This document shows positions 7,051-15,482 of a stretch of DNA of 64,000 nucleotides, piece by piece; positions within the stretch are counted from its first letter, which is position 1; every line of letters starts with the position of its first letter. The stretch comes from Lysobacterales bacterium. GTDB lineage: Bacteria > Pseudomonadota > Gammaproteobacteria > Xanthomonadales > SZUA-36. The stretch covers positions 1 to 64,000 of the forward strand of contig JAKITK010000009.1 in the NCBI GenBank assembly GCA_021648125.1. Reading direction: 5' to 3'. Made by a program: the position numbers and the translations under genes. Under the pieces are notes generated by a model that searched no databases, had not been told where the DNA came from, and saw nothing but the letters and a program-made list of their open reading frames with translations.

Positions 7051-7719
7051 TTACAGTCGGGTTTTACCGACTGTTTTATTTCTCAGTCGATGAAAGAGAT
7101 ACCAGGATATCCATAGAACTGAGGAAATTGAAATGGCTGCTAATATTGCCGGTTTAGGGTCATTTAGAGTGCTAATTGAACCCGCGTATGTGGCAATAAG
7201 TGTATAAGGTATTGTGCTTATACACCAAGCCAGAAGAAACTTCCAAAAGTTCATATTTGTCATGCCCGCAAGGCAGGCGGTTGCTTCAGGCAGGATAGGG
7301 ACAGCCCGGGAAAGAATAATCATTATGAATCCGCTTTGATCAAAAGCAGATATGGCATCGTTACGCTTTTTCTCATCCTTTATTAAAAAAGAGATGATTC
7401 CATTTCGATAGTAACGACTAATAATGTAGCCGGAAATACCAGCCAACATAGTTCCAGTTAACGCCGCTATTGCGCCATAAACAGGGCCTAAAAAATATCC
7501 AGAAAGAATAACTACCGTTAATGTTGGAATTGCCACAAACAGATCAGCAAATAAGATAACTGCGATTATAGTACCCAAATGGGTTGGTGAGATATTTTTC
7601 GCATGGATAAACCAGCCTTCTATCTGCTCTAGTGTGAGTACCCCAGATAATTTAATAATTATAAAAGTCGATGCAAACACGGCTGAAATAATTAGAAGCA
7701 ATTTAATTAGTGATTTCAT
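7051..7719 (-). CDS. TVP38/TMEM64 (VTT-domain) membrane protein
   Basis: The 222-residue protein is an integral membrane protein with about six hydrophobic segments. The central part carries the VTT/DedA-like pattern: a P-T/G-rich loop 'AIPTLTVVILSGYFLGPVYGAIAALTGTMLAG' split over two helices, and a conserved 'SRAVPILPEATACLAGMTNM'. VTT proteins are thought to scramble or transport lipids or undecaprenyl carriers across the inner membrane; the substrate here is unknown. It lies 28 nt after the SDR gene in the same direction, so the two are probably co-transcribed. Confidence 0.87.
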   Translation of the reverse strand: MKSLIKLLLIISAVFASTFIIIKLSGVLTLEQIEGWFIHAKNISPTHLGTIIAVILFADLFVAIPTLTVVILSGYFLGPVYGAIAALTGTMLAGISGYIISRYYRNGIISFLIKDEKKRNDAISAFDQSGFIMIILSRAVPILPEATACLAGMTNMNFWKFLLAWCISTIPYTLIATYAGSISTLNDPKPAILAAISISSVLWISWYLFHRLRNKTVGKTRL

Positions 7720-7747
7720 TTTTCATTAATACCTTGTGTTGATAAAC

Positions 7748-8479
7748 TTAACTGTTTTTCAAAATACGCCTTGCAAGCGAAGGAGACATACGCAACAAGG
7801 CTCTCAATAACTTGACCTTGCCAATATCGTTTTCTGCTACACCTTGTTCCATACCACGAATAATCTTGCTGGCAGCTGCCGTCGCAGTTAGTTTGTTTTT
7901 TCCCCTTCCTTTAGTCATGGCTGTATCAACCAGCGGAAGAAATGCCTGCTGAACACCCACATTCGTATCTTCCAGTTGGTACCTTAGTGACTGGGAAAAT
8001 AAGTTGAGCGCACCCTTTGTTCCACAATAAATAGCTGACGAAGTTTTAGGAACCAGACCTAAGCCCGAATTTATATTTAGAATTACAGCTGGTGATCTAT
8101 GAATTAACGAAGGCAGCAACAGGTAAATAAGGCAACATATACTGGTGAAATTTAAAGTAATTTCTTTGCTTATGCTCTCGTAAAAAAACCCATCATCCAA
8201 AAACATAGGCGTGTATTGAGATGCGGCATTATTTATGAGTATGTCAATCGAATCAAACCTACCAGCAATTGAGTTCGCCACAGCCTCGGCCTCACTTAGG
8301 AAAGATAAATTCGCTTGATAGGTGACTATACCGTCGAACTTCTCTGCTAATGCATCAAGACTTCTATTGTTCTTAGATATAACAATAAGCGTGTTGTTTG
8401 AATAAAGTTGTTTTACAATTTCCAGCCCTATACCCGATGTCCCCCCGGTAATAACGATCTGCTTGCCACTTATTTTCAT
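7748..8479 (-). CDS. Short-chain dehydrogenase/reductase
   Basis: The 243-residue protein has the classical SDR layout: the NAD(P)-binding TGGTSGIG at residues 11-18, NNA at 83-85, the catalytic Ser138, and Tyr151 with Lys155 in YCGTK. These give an intact catalytic set for NAD(P)H-dependent oxidation or reduction of an alcohol or ketone. The substrate cannot be read from sequence; the variable C-terminal lid is short. It forms a likely operon with the downstream VTT membrane protein and is divergent from a Crp/Fnr-type regulator 98 bp away. Confidence 0.9.
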   Translation of the reverse strand: MKISGKQIVITGGTSGIGLEIVKQLYSNNTLIVISKNNRSLDALAEKFDGIVTYQANLSFLSEAEAVANSIAGRFDSIDILINNAASQYTPMFLDDGFFYESISKEITLNFTSICCLIYLLLPSLIHRSPAVILNINSGLGLVPKTSSAIYCGTKGALNLFSQSLRYQLEDTNVGVQQAFLPLVDTAMTKGRGKNKLTATAAASKIIRGMEQGVAENDIGKVKLLRALLRMSPSLARRILKNS

Positions 8480-8577
8480 AGTACTATCCTCACGCTTAGC
8501 ATAGAATTGTTTCTAACTTAACCTCCATCAATATTAGAACCATAAACGACGAAAATCATTAACCAAGGTTAAAATCT

Positions 8578-9105
8578 ATGAATTTTACGGAGCTTATTGA
8601 AACCAACGGTAAGATAGTTAATAAAAAGAAAGGCGATCACATTTTCGTTCAGGGCAGCTCTAACACTTCAATATATTTTATTAAGTCTGGGTTACTGAAG
8701 GCGTACTACATTACTGAGGAAGGCAAAGAGTTTGTTAAGTCATTTCTTCTGACCAACGATGTCATTGGAAGCTTGTCTTCTGCCTACAAGGGTGAGAGTT
8801 GTTCCTTCAGCCTAGTTTGCCTGGAAGACTCCAATCTGGTTGAAATTCCATTCTCGGTTATCTATAGCCATTGCAAAACCGATCACCTCATCGCCAATAG
8901 CATGATCGAACTGCTATTGAATTTTTCAATGAAGAAAGAAAAAAGAGAATTTGAGTTCTTGTGTATGTCAGCAGAAGATAGATATAGAAAACTAGAAATG
9001 GACTCCCCAAGGATACTTGAATCTGTCACCCAGAACGACCTTGCACGCTACTTAGGGGTAACTCCGGTTGGCTTGAGTAGGATTAAGAAAAGAGTGAGGT
9101 TATAG
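8578..9105 (+). CDS. Crp/Fnr-family transcription regulator
   Basis: The 175-residue protein has an N-terminal cyclic-nucleotide-binding-type beta barrel (about residues 10-115, with 'GDHIFVQGSSNTSIYFIKSGLLKAYY') and a long dimerisation helix. A shortened helix-turn-helix 'TQNDLARYLGVTPVGLSRIKKR' lies at the end. No Fnr cysteine cluster is present. It ends directly after the recognition helix, as in several small Crp/Fnr members. Divergent placement from the SDR-VTT pair suggests it controls them from the shared 98-bp gap. Confidence 0.87.
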   Translation: MNFTELIETNGKIVNKKKGDHIFVQGSSNTSIYFIKSGLLKAYYITEEGKEFVKSFLLTNDVIGSLSSAYKGESCSFSLVCLEDSNLVEIPFSVIYSHCKTDHLIANSMIELLLNFSMKKEKREFEFLCMSAEDRYRKLEMDSPRILESVTQNDLARYLGVTPVGLSRIKKRVRL

Positions 9106-9196
9106 CGTTGGGCGATAAATAACGGAATACTTTAACCGGGTGCCTGTTTCAAACATTTTTTCCGGACTGCCGCTCACTGCAGTGGTTTGAAGTGCA

Positions 9197-9313
9197 AACC
9201 CCAAGGAACCCCAAGGACAGGGAACCCCAAGGACGAACCCCAAGGACGAACCCCAAGGACGAACCCCAAGGACGAACCCCAAGGACGAACCCCAAGGATG
9301 AACCCCAAGGACG
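9197..9313 (+). repeat. Tandem repeat, nine AACCCCAAGG cores, mostly 13-bp period
   Basis: Cores start at 9197, 9207, 9223, 9236, 9249, 9262, 9275, 9288 and 9301; the last seven are spaced exactly 13 bp apart as AACCCCAAGGACG with one A-to-G-type variant (GATG). It is a minisatellite. Because 13 is not a multiple of three, reading frames crossing it are low-complexity and unlikely to be proteins. The array may vary in copy number by slippage. Confidence 0.95.
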
Positions 9314-9355
9314 GGCACATGGCAAAAAAGGGAATGTCTTTGCCGAGTGTCTGTC

Positions 9356-9436
9356 CTCGAAATCACTCGAAATCAAAGCCGAGTAACAAGCCGAGTGTCT
9401 GCCCTCGAAATCCTCCTCGAAATCTCCCTCGAAATC
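9356..9436 (+). repeat. Dispersed CTCGAAATC repeats
   Basis: CTCGAAATC occurs five times between 9356 and 9436 (starts 9356, 9366, 9404, 9416, 9428), interleaved with two copies of GCCGAGTGTCTG (about 9342 and 9390). With the 13-bp array this makes a 250-bp gene-free stretch dominated by simple repeats, between the regulator gene and the toxin-antitoxin pair. No gene is seen from 9106 to 9582. Confidence 0.85.
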
Positions 9437-9582
9437 ACATTTAAACCGGCTGCTTAGAGAGTCCTTATACAAGCAAATAAAATTCGCGTGCTTTAGGCGA
9501 TGGACGCGCAAAGACCCGAGCGCCGTTATTTGAACCGTTCTTCGTGGAGTACAAACGGCACACGATGTGCTGGAATAGGCGC

Positions 9583-9861
9583 ATGAAAGTGATTTCGTGG
9601 AACGCAGAAAAAAACACTCTTTTGAAAGCTGAGAGAAACATTACATTTGAAGATGTGGTTTTCCATATCATGGCAGGTGACATCCTCGAAACAATTGAGC
9701 ATCCAAATCAAGTGCGTTATCCCGGCCAGCAAAGCCATATGATCGTTATTGAAGATTATGTTTACTTAGTTCCGTTTGTCGAATCGGAAGAAGAGGTCTT
9801 TCTGAAGACCATCATTCCAAGCCGAAGGGCAACCAAGGCTTATCGAGGTATTGAGAAATGA
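9583..9861 (+). CDS. BrnT-like toxin of a type II toxin-antitoxin pair
   Basis: The 92-residue protein opens MKVISWNAEKN and continues 'LLKAERNITFEDVVFHI'. It ends with 'YVYLVPFVES...FLKTIIPSRRATK', the pattern of BrnT-type RNase toxins with a RelE-like fold. These cleave mRNA and are neutralised by a ribbon-helix-helix partner. The ATG at 9583 is preferred to an upstream in-frame ATG at 9544 because homologues begin at this point; the ribosome site is weak. It overlaps the following antitoxin gene by 4 nt. Confidence 0.8.
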   Translation: MKVISWNAEKNTLLKAERNITFEDVVFHIMAGDILETIEHPNQVRYPGQQSHMIVIEDYVYLVPFVESEEEVFLKTIIPSRRATKAYRGIEK

Positions 9862-10133
9862 AAAAGTTTGATCAAGAAGAAAGTGAAATTCTCGCAGCAA
9901 TTGAGTCGGGTAAAGTTAAGCGAGTAAAGGATGCCAGCGATATACAGAAAAGGCACCAGAATTATGCGGCAGCCATGTTTAAGAAAGATGCCAGGATTAA
10001 CATCCGGCTCCCATCTAAAGACCTTCGAGGATTGCAAAAAAAAGCACTTGCAGAGGGCATACCTTACCAAACACTGGTTGCCAGCATCCTACACAAATAT
10101 GTAGATGGTCGGCTGCATGAGCATAGTAGCTAA
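9858..10133 (+). CDS. CopG/BrnA-like ribbon-helix-helix antitoxin
   Basis: The 91-residue protein has an acidic and Lys-rich N-terminal half that probably binds the toxin. Its C-terminal ribbon-helix-helix is 'INIRLPSKDLRGLQKKALAEG' followed by 'IPYQTLVASILHKYV'. The order toxin then antitoxin with an ATGA overlap is the usual BrnTA arrangement. The RHH half is expected to bind the operon promoter and repress it together with the toxin. Its promoter would have to lie beside the simple-repeat stretch at 9197-9436. Confidence 0.82.
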   Translation: MKKFDQEESEILAAIESGKVKRVKDASDIQKRHQNYAAAMFKKDARINIRLPSKDLRGLQKKALAEGIPYQTLVASILHKYVDGRLHEHSS

Positions 10134-10228
10134 CAAGTGACTGTGGTTAAAAGTCAACAAAATTAATCCATGCCCGATATAGGGGTTTTGGGCTGGAGGG
10201 CTTCATGTGGGCTATCCTGCACACATAT

Positions 10229-10741
10229 TTAGCGTAGTTGATAAGTTGGTTGGGAATCGAGATTAATTATTTTATGATCGAGCAACCACTGGCGAGCATC
10301 TTCGCCATCGCCCTCAAACCATGCCTGGGCCGACCCCAACCTAAAACTATAGCCCCAGCTATCCATGTCCAGCCACATTTGTTGTCTGCTGCAGGGCGGT
10401 AAACCATCGGCAAGCAGGATTTGCAGGTAACACACAGCATTTTCTTCGTCATAATCACCACCGGCATTAGTATGCAAGTTCTCGCGGCGTTCGCGGTCCA
10501 TACAAATATAGTGGCAAGTTTCGTGCAACAAGGAGTGCAGGGGGGTATCGGCACGCACATAGAGCTTAGAGCCGATCAGGCCGGCTTCTTCATCGCCCCA
10601 GAAACTGCCGGGAATGGTTTTGGAATCGGCAACTTTAAGGTCTAATTGGTAGTCTTGCAGTAATTTGACTAAATCGCCCTGATCGACCTCGCTATAAAGC
10701 ATCACCGGTTGGCAGGGATTAGACTGTGGGTTTTCACTCAT
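10229..10741 (-). CDS. Conserved protein with HETCHY metal-binding-like motif
   Basis: The 170-residue cytoplasmic protein is not assigned to a characterised family. It contains LLHETCHYICMD (about residues 70-81), similar to the HExxH zinc-protease signature, and an acidic 'DYDEENAVCYLQIL' that could supply a third ligand (Glu). This resembles small gluzincin-like or ImmA/IrrE-like folds. No signal peptide or membrane helix is seen. Peptidase activity is inference; the second His has a hydrophobic context as in true zincins. It is convergent with the antitoxin gene. Confidence 0.65.
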   Translation of the reverse strand: MSENPQSNPCQPVMLYSEVDQGDLVKLLQDYQLDLKVADSKTIPGSFWGDEEAGLIGSKLYVRADTPLHSLLHETCHYICMDRERRENLHTNAGGDYDEENAVCYLQILLADGLPPCSRQQMWLDMDSWGYSFRLGSAQAWFEGDGEDARQWLLDHKIINLDSQPTYQLR

Positions 10742-10848
10742 TGGGTTTTATTCACACTCTAATTTCGTGGTACCTATGCAGCCTTTATTTTAACCCTATG
10801 ACTTTTTTCATATGCAATTATTTTCTAATTCGGTAACATAAGCAGGTA

Positions 10849-12036
10849 ATGGCTCATTCTTTTCCCAATCACACACACAAATTACACTTCGTCGGTAACT
10901 ATGCGCCGATAGATTTGTTGAAGTATGCCGGGCTGGTAACTTGGATTTGTGCAGCAATACCATTGGTATTCCATTACTGGATTTATCCGAATCCCTTGCC
11001 CCCCGTTGTGTTGCTCGCCTGGCTGTTGCTGCATTTGCTATTCGGTGCCGCGTATTGGTATTTCGCCCGCCAATTGCCGAAAAGAAGGCCCGTTGTTGAA
11101 AGTCTTATCACGCTAGCGTTAATGACCTTTTCAGCACTGATGATCGGCCACCTCAGTCAGACCGCGGTGGCCGGAATACTTTTGCTGATTGTGGCGGGAT
11201 TACTTCCCTGGATGCTGCCGCTGGCCGCCAGTTTTGCTTGGTTGCTGGGGCAGAATATTGCGCTGGCAATTGTGATTAATCTGATCCCCGGAGTAACCTC
11301 AACGGGCGCGGTTATGTTGGCGGGCATGTTTTTAGGGGTTTCATTATTTGCATTTATGGCAGGTCTGGTTGGTTTGCGTAATATTCGCGCGCGTATAGAA
11401 CTGGCCCGTGTTAACTCAGAATTACGCGCCACCCAGTCTTTATTGGCGGAAAACACCCGGATTGCCGAGCGTGTGCGAATAGCCCGGGAATTACATGACT
11501 TGGTGGGCCACCACCTGACTGCATTGACCCTTAATCTTGAAGTGGTAACTCATCTGGTTGATGGTAAAGTGCTTGGGCATGTTCAGCAGGCACACTCTCT
11601 TGCCAAGTTACTATTGGCTGATGTACGCGAAGTGGTTAGCGAAATGCGTAAAGATGATCGTGTAGACCTGCAACAGGTGTTGCTTGCACTGACTACCGGT
11701 GTACCGGAACCAGAAGTACATCTGGATATACCCCCCAGCCTTACTTTAACGGATCCGCAGCAGGCGCAAATTATTTTACGCTGTGTACAGGAAGCGGTTA
11801 CCAATTGTGTAAAACATGCGAAGGCTAAAAACCTCTGGATTTCGGTTGAAATGCTGGAAAATAGTCTACAGATGACTGCTGTTGATGATGGTATTGGCAG
11901 TAAGGAATTGAAAATGGGTAACGGCCTTGAGGGTATGCAAGAACGCGTTGAGTTACTCGGCGGTACACTTGATATACAATCAATTCCGGGGCAGGGCTTT
12001 GTGCTCACAGTTAATTTGCCAACAAGAAGTCTATAG
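10849..12036 (+). CDS. NarL-type sensor histidine kinase
   Basis: The 395-residue protein has about six hydrophobic segments in residues 20-180, with no large periplasmic loop. A HisKA_3 dimerisation domain follows (ARELHDLVGHHLTALTL, phospho-acceptor His216), then an ATP-binding domain with 'AVDDGIGSKEL' and 'GNGLEGMQERVELLGG'. This is the NarX/DesK/LiaS class, signalling from within the membrane. The response regulator gene lies downstream, separated by an unusual 232-bp gap that contains a palindromic element. Confidence 0.9.
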   Translation: MAHSFPNHTHKLHFVGNYAPIDLLKYAGLVTWICAAIPLVFHYWIYPNPLPPVVLLAWLLLHLLFGAAYWYFARQLPKRRPVVESLITLALMTFSALMIGHLSQTAVAGILLLIVAGLLPWMLPLAASFAWLLGQNIALAIVINLIPGVTSTGAVMLAGMFLGVSLFAFMAGLVGLRNIRARIELARVNSELRATQSLLAENTRIAERVRIARELHDLVGHHLTALTLNLEVVTHLVDGKVLGHVQQAHSLAKLLLADVREVVSEMRKDDRVDLQQVLLALTTGVPEPEVHLDIPPSLTLTDPQQAQIILRCVQEAVTNCVKHAKAKNLWISVEMLENSLQMTAVDDGIGSKELKMGNGLEGMQERVELLGGTLDIQSIPGQGFVLTVNLPTRSL

Positions 12037-12220
12037 GGCACCTCTATTAATTCAATGAACGCGCATCTTGAGACCAGAACCCGCCGCTTCGGCGTCGCCT
12101 AAAGCGCCTACTTTTGGTGTAAAACTTGTCAATAGCAAGCATTAACTGCATTTCACGCCTTGAATCGACAAGTTTTGGATCTCAATCTGACACATCCAGA
12201 ATTAATAGAACTACCCTATA
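12032..12220. mobile_element. MITE-like palindromic element between kinase and regulator genes
   Basis: The ends are inverted: TATAGGG (12032-12038) with CCCTATA (12214-12220), and CTATTAATTC (12044-12053) with GAATTAATAG (12199-12208). An inner AAAACTTGTC/GACAAGTTTT pair lies at 12121-12130 and 12167-12176. The 189-nt unit has no ORF. The left terminal 29 nt (12035-12063) recur exactly, on the other strand, at 29050-29078. Its left end starts inside the kinase stop codon. It looks like a small non-autonomous repeat inserted between two co-operating genes. Confidence 0.75.
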
Positions 12221-12268
12221 ATATACGCGAACTGAAATTTTAATGATCACGCAAATAGGTGTTATTCA

Positions 12269-12910
12269 ATGATTAAAGTAATGTTGGTTGATGACCAGAA
12301 TCTGGTACGCAAGGGCGTTGAGAGTTTACTCGAACTTGCCGAGAACATCGAAGTGATCGGTGAGGCGGTTGATGGTCAGGAAGCCATCGACAAAATTCCT
12401 CAGATAGCCCCCGATGTTGTCTTGCTGGATATGCGCATGCCGGGTCTTAACGGGATTGATGTATTGCAACATCTTTCTGCAAGCAAGCAATTACCACCAA
12501 CGATCATCCTCACCACTTTTGATGATGAGGAACTGGTGTTGGCTGGAATTAAAGCGGGAGCGCGTGGTTTTTTATTAAAAGATGTTTCCTTGGAAGTATT
12601 GGTGGATGCCATCGAAAAGGTGCACGCGGGTCAGTCAATCGTCAAGCCTGTATTAACCGAGCGTTTATTAAAAGGTCTGGGAAATTCAAACCCTGAATTT
12701 ATGAGCCTGGAACAACCCGATCCACTGACCGAACGGGAAACAGAAATTCTGCGTTTGATGTCGGGTGGCTATAGCAATAAGGAAATCGCTAACGCCCTGC
12801 ATGTGGCTGAGGGCACTGTGAAGAATCATGTTTCGAATATTCTCTCAAAAATGGGGGTGCGTGACCGTACCCGAGCCGTGTTGAAGGCTTTTGAATTAAA
12901 ACTGATTTAG
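12269..12910 (+). CDS. NarL/LuxR-family response regulator
   Basis: The 213-residue protein has a receiver domain with the acidic pocket Asp8/Asp9, phospho-acceptor Asp54 (VLLDMRMPG), and conserved Thr and Lys (ILTTFDD, LLKD). A C-terminal LuxR-type helix-turn-helix (about residues 148-213; LTERETEILRLMSGGYSNKEIA) completes it. It is the evident partner of the kinase at 10849-12036. The insertion-like palindrome between them may carry a promoter or reduce co-transcription. Confidence 0.92.
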   Translation: MIKVMLVDDQNLVRKGVESLLELAENIEVIGEAVDGQEAIDKIPQIAPDVVLLDMRMPGLNGIDVLQHLSASKQLPPTIILTTFDDEELVLAGIKAGARGFLLKDVSLEVLVDAIEKVHAGQSIVKPVLTERLLKGLGNSNPEFMSLEQPDPLTERETEILRLMSGGYSNKEIANALHVAEGTVKNHVSNILSKMGVRDRTRAVLKAFELKLI

Positions 12911-12922
12911 CGGAAGATTTCA

Positions 12923-12956
12923 GGGTGAGCTCCAGTGTCCACTCCAGAGCTCACCC
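12923..12956. terminator. Convergent hairpin between regulator gene and small membrane protein gene
   Basis: GGGTGAGCTC at 12923-12932 pairs perfectly with GAGCTCACCC at 12947-12956, and the 14-nt loop can pair further (AGTG/CACT). It lies between the two convergent genes, 13 nt after the regulator stop. No long T-run follows, so it may act as a bidirectional or Rho-assisted terminator. Confidence 0.55.
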
Positions 12957-12976
12957 CAATACCTACCTTATGAAAA

Positions 12977-13216
12977 TTATGAGGCTTTATCAAGGTAGTC
13001 AAATTCACGTTTAAGATTGCTGCGCCTATCGGTAATAATAGCTTCCAGGGTTTCAATCCGGCCTTTCAGCTCGCTTTCCAGTCGATCCATACGCTGTGTT
13101 AATGCATCCAGTCCCTCATTGCTGGCTGCACGGCGTTTGGTCTTGTTGTAACTCTCAAAAACACCCGCAATAATACCGGCAACAGCTATTAATGTAATCA
13201 TGGTCCATAAAGTCAT
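12977..13216 (-). CDS. Small membrane protein, PspB-like
   Basis: The 79-residue protein has one N-terminal membrane helix (about residues 4-20) and a heptad-rich coiled coil (about 35-70; LDALTQRMDRLESELKGRIETLE). Size and layout resemble PspB, which links PspC to PspA in envelope stress, but no other psp gene is adjacent. The start ATG is preceded by GAGAGG. Without a search the PspB relation is tentative. Confidence 0.6.
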   Translation of the reverse strand: MTLWTMITLIAVAGIIAGVFESYNKTKRRAASNEGLDALTQRMDRLESELKGRIETLEAIITDRRSNLKREFDYLDKAS

Positions 13217-13335
13217 AGTGCCTCTCCCGTTTAATCGATCGTAATCAATATTGCCAGTGCATGTACTTATAGACCAGTGTAAGAAGTCATGTAGTGCTAA
13301 CAGGTCAGGTCTCAGGAATCAGGTATCGATTCCCT

Positions 13336-14409
13336 CTAAACTTCTAAACCTGTAAGCTCCGGTAGCGGTTCATCGTGCCCGGCGCGGCTGTGCTGAGGGT
13401 CCATGCGTTCCATTAAATAACATAGACAGTCCTGGTGAATCACTTTTTGATCCATGGTCAGCATGGATGGCATAATCGGGCGGGTTGTGCGGATTTCACC
13501 GCCTGTAAATGAAAAGAATTTCCCGCTGACATCCTTGCCATGCATATCTGTGGTTATGAATGGCAGGGTAGTCTTATCATGGGTATAGCCAAGTAGGGTG
13601 TTGGCCTCCAGTTCGCGAAAATTCATGTGATCAATGTCGTCGATTAATGACAATTCGTGATCACTGCCGCCAAAACCGATATCCAGATTCGCAGCTACTT
13701 TAACGGTAGCCACCATATGGAATAGACCCATCTCACCACCCGGCAGGGGGATGTCATCTAAGTGGGCTAAATGTAGGCAGGACTCTAAATAGGCTAGGGT
13801 GTGATCTGTACCGTGGATGTTTCCTGCCAGTCCGCACTCAAGAGTAACCGCCGGGCAGAAATTCGAAAAAGCGTTCGACAATACACCTTCGGGAATAGTG
13901 AAGTGCACCACCGTGTTGGAAAATAGCGCGGCCAGGCGGAAACAGCGGTTATCAAGTTGGTTGATGGCTGCATAGTGCGGGTTTAAGCCAGTATTGTTAT
14001 GAATATCGATGGCCGCAAATGGGTTTTTAGCCTGCATGATATCGTACACTTGACGGAAGATATTATGGATGTCGCTTTGATTTTCACTGGTATTTTTCTG
14101 CGGCCAGCAGCGATTAAAATCCAGCTGTGTATCGAGTCGTCTTTTGTTAAACCGCGCGGCTTCTACATTGCCGATGAGAAGTGAGATTGACCGCGGTAGC
14201 GGTTCAAAACTAGAATGGTTTTTTAACAGTCGGCGCACAGCCTCCCAGCCGGTATCTTCATTGCCATGTTGCAGCACAGAAATAAATAGCGGTTGCTGAC
14301 GGATACCGGGAAGATGAATTAATGTCGGTCCATCCAGTTGCCGATACAACGAGGATGCAGATCGCTCAAGCAGCCCATCAGGCAGATAATGATATTCAGT
14401 TAGTTCCAC
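13336..14409 (-). CDS. M14-family zinc carboxypeptidase/deacylase-like protein
   Basis: The 357-residue cytoplasmic protein has the M14 zinc triad: HGNEDTG supplies His48 and Glu51, and DIHNNTG supplies His137. The substrate-binding 'LDFNRCWP' lies between, matching the N-R pair of the family. A later 'TLECG' could hold the catalytic Glu. It resembles succinylglutamate desuccinylase/aspartoacylase-type M14 proteins more than digestive carboxypeptidases. These cleave an amide or terminal amino acid; the substrate is unknown. It is divergent from the Gld-type ABC operon. Confidence 0.8.
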   Translation of the reverse strand: MELTEYHYLPDGLLERSASSLYRQLDGPTLIHLPGIRQQPLFISVLQHGNEDTGWEAVRRLLKNHSSFEPLPRSISLLIGNVEAARFNKRRLDTQLDFNRCWPQKNTSENQSDIHNIFRQVYDIMQAKNPFAAIDIHNNTGLNPHYAAINQLDNRCFRLAALFSNTVVHFTIPEGVLSNAFSNFCPAVTLECGLAGNIHGTDHTLAYLESCLHLAHLDDIPLPGGEMGLFHMVATVKVAANLDIGFGGSDHELSLIDDIDHMNFRELEANTLLGYTHDKTTLPFITTDMHGKDVSGKFFSFTGGEIRTTRPIMPSMLTMDQKVIHQDCLCYLMERMDPQHSRAGHDEPLPELTGLEV

Positions 14410-14561
14410 AAGGTGATCTTAATTTATACTAGTGGCAGAACCATAGCCTGAATTACAGTATTATGAAAGCGATATATTCAACTTTTTTGTTTGCTGGTTT
14501 ATGCTGGTTGAGAGTTCCTTCCCAATGTGGGTATGTCATTCATTTAAAGAGTCACTAAATA

Positions 14562-15482
14562 ATGCTAGAAGCGCGTTCTTTATATAAATCATTTGGTTCT
14601 ATCGAGGCCGTTAAAGATCTTAGCTTCAGCCTCGAAAAAGGCACGGTGTTGGGTTTTCTGGGCCCCAACGGTGCCGGCAAATCGACCACCATGCGGATGC
14701 TCACAGGCTTCCTCACACCAAGCAAAGGCACGGCCTTAATTCAGGGCTATGATGTGCAGGCAGATGCTCTGAAAGCCCGTCGTTGCCTAGGTTATTTGCC
14801 GGAAGGTGCGCCCTTATATCTAGAGATGACAGTCCAGCAGTTTCTGCTGTTTATTGCCAGGATACGCAATATTCCACGGGCTGAATTGACCACCCGGCTG
14901 GGTGAAACCCTAGAACGCCTGTCTTTAACTGATGTAGCTGGGCAGACAATTGATACCTTATCGAAAGGTTATCGCCGCCGGGTGGGTATCGCCCAGGCGC
15001 TGATACATGACCCCGCTGTGTTAATCCTTGATGAGCCAACCGATGGTCTGGATCCTAATCAGAAGCGCGATGTGCGCCAGCTGATTCGGAATATGTCGGA
15101 TGATAAGCTGATTATCGTCTCAACTCATATTCTCAGAGAAGTATCTGCGCTGTGTAACCGGGTGATGATTATTGCCGGCGGGGAGCTGAAAGCGGACAAC
15201 AGCCCCGAAGGTTTGCTGCAAACCTCGCGTTATTATCAGGCGGTTACATTGCGGGTTGATAACCCCCAGCCGGTGGCCACCGAACTCAGCGATTTGCCGG
15301 AGGCCGCTCAAGTAGAGTTAAAAGATCATGAGTTGACAATTTTTCCCCGCAAGGGCGCAAAACTATTACCTCTGATCACAAATTTGGCAGAAAAACAGCA
15401 ATGGAATCTACAGAGTCTACGCTTGGAAGAAGGCCGGCTGGACGATGTTTTCCGCCGAGTTACTACCGGGGCGGAGCAATGA
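14562..15482 (+). CDS. ABC transporter ATPase, GldA-like
   Basis: The 306-residue protein has Walker A GPNGAGKST (residues 34-42), a signature region 'LSKGYRRRVGIAQAL', Walker B 'AVLILDEPTDGLDPNQ' and the switch His in STHILRE. A C-terminal extension of about 90 residues is typical of GldA/CcmA-like ATPases. It opens an operon with the permease, a GldG-type periplasmic protein and a DUF4340 lipoprotein, all overlapping by a few bases. In Flavobacteria the GldAFG complex serves gliding and secretion; in Gammaproteobacteria the role is unknown. Confidence 0.9.
   Translation: MLEARSLYKSFGSIEAVKDLSFSLEKGTVLGFLGPNGAGKSTTMRMLTGFLTPSKGTALIQGYDVQADALKARRCLGYLPEGAPLYLEMTVQQFLLFIARIRNIPRAELTTRLGETLERLSLTDVAGQTIDTLSKGYRRRVGIAQALIHDPAVLILDEPTDGLDPNQKRDVRQLIRNMSDDKLIIVSTHILREVSALCNRVMIIAGGELKADNSPEGLLQTSRYYQAVTLRVDNPQPVATELSDLPEAAQVELKDHELTIFPRKGAKLLPLITNLAEKQQWNLQSLRLEEGRLDDVFRRVTTGAEQ

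Noticed and set aside
9100-9511. Minus- and plus-strand ORFs across the 13-bp repeats (Pro/Gly/Trp- or Lys/Pro-rich)
   Set aside because: Their sequence is only the translation of a tandem repeat with a period not divisible by three; all frames stay open by chance.
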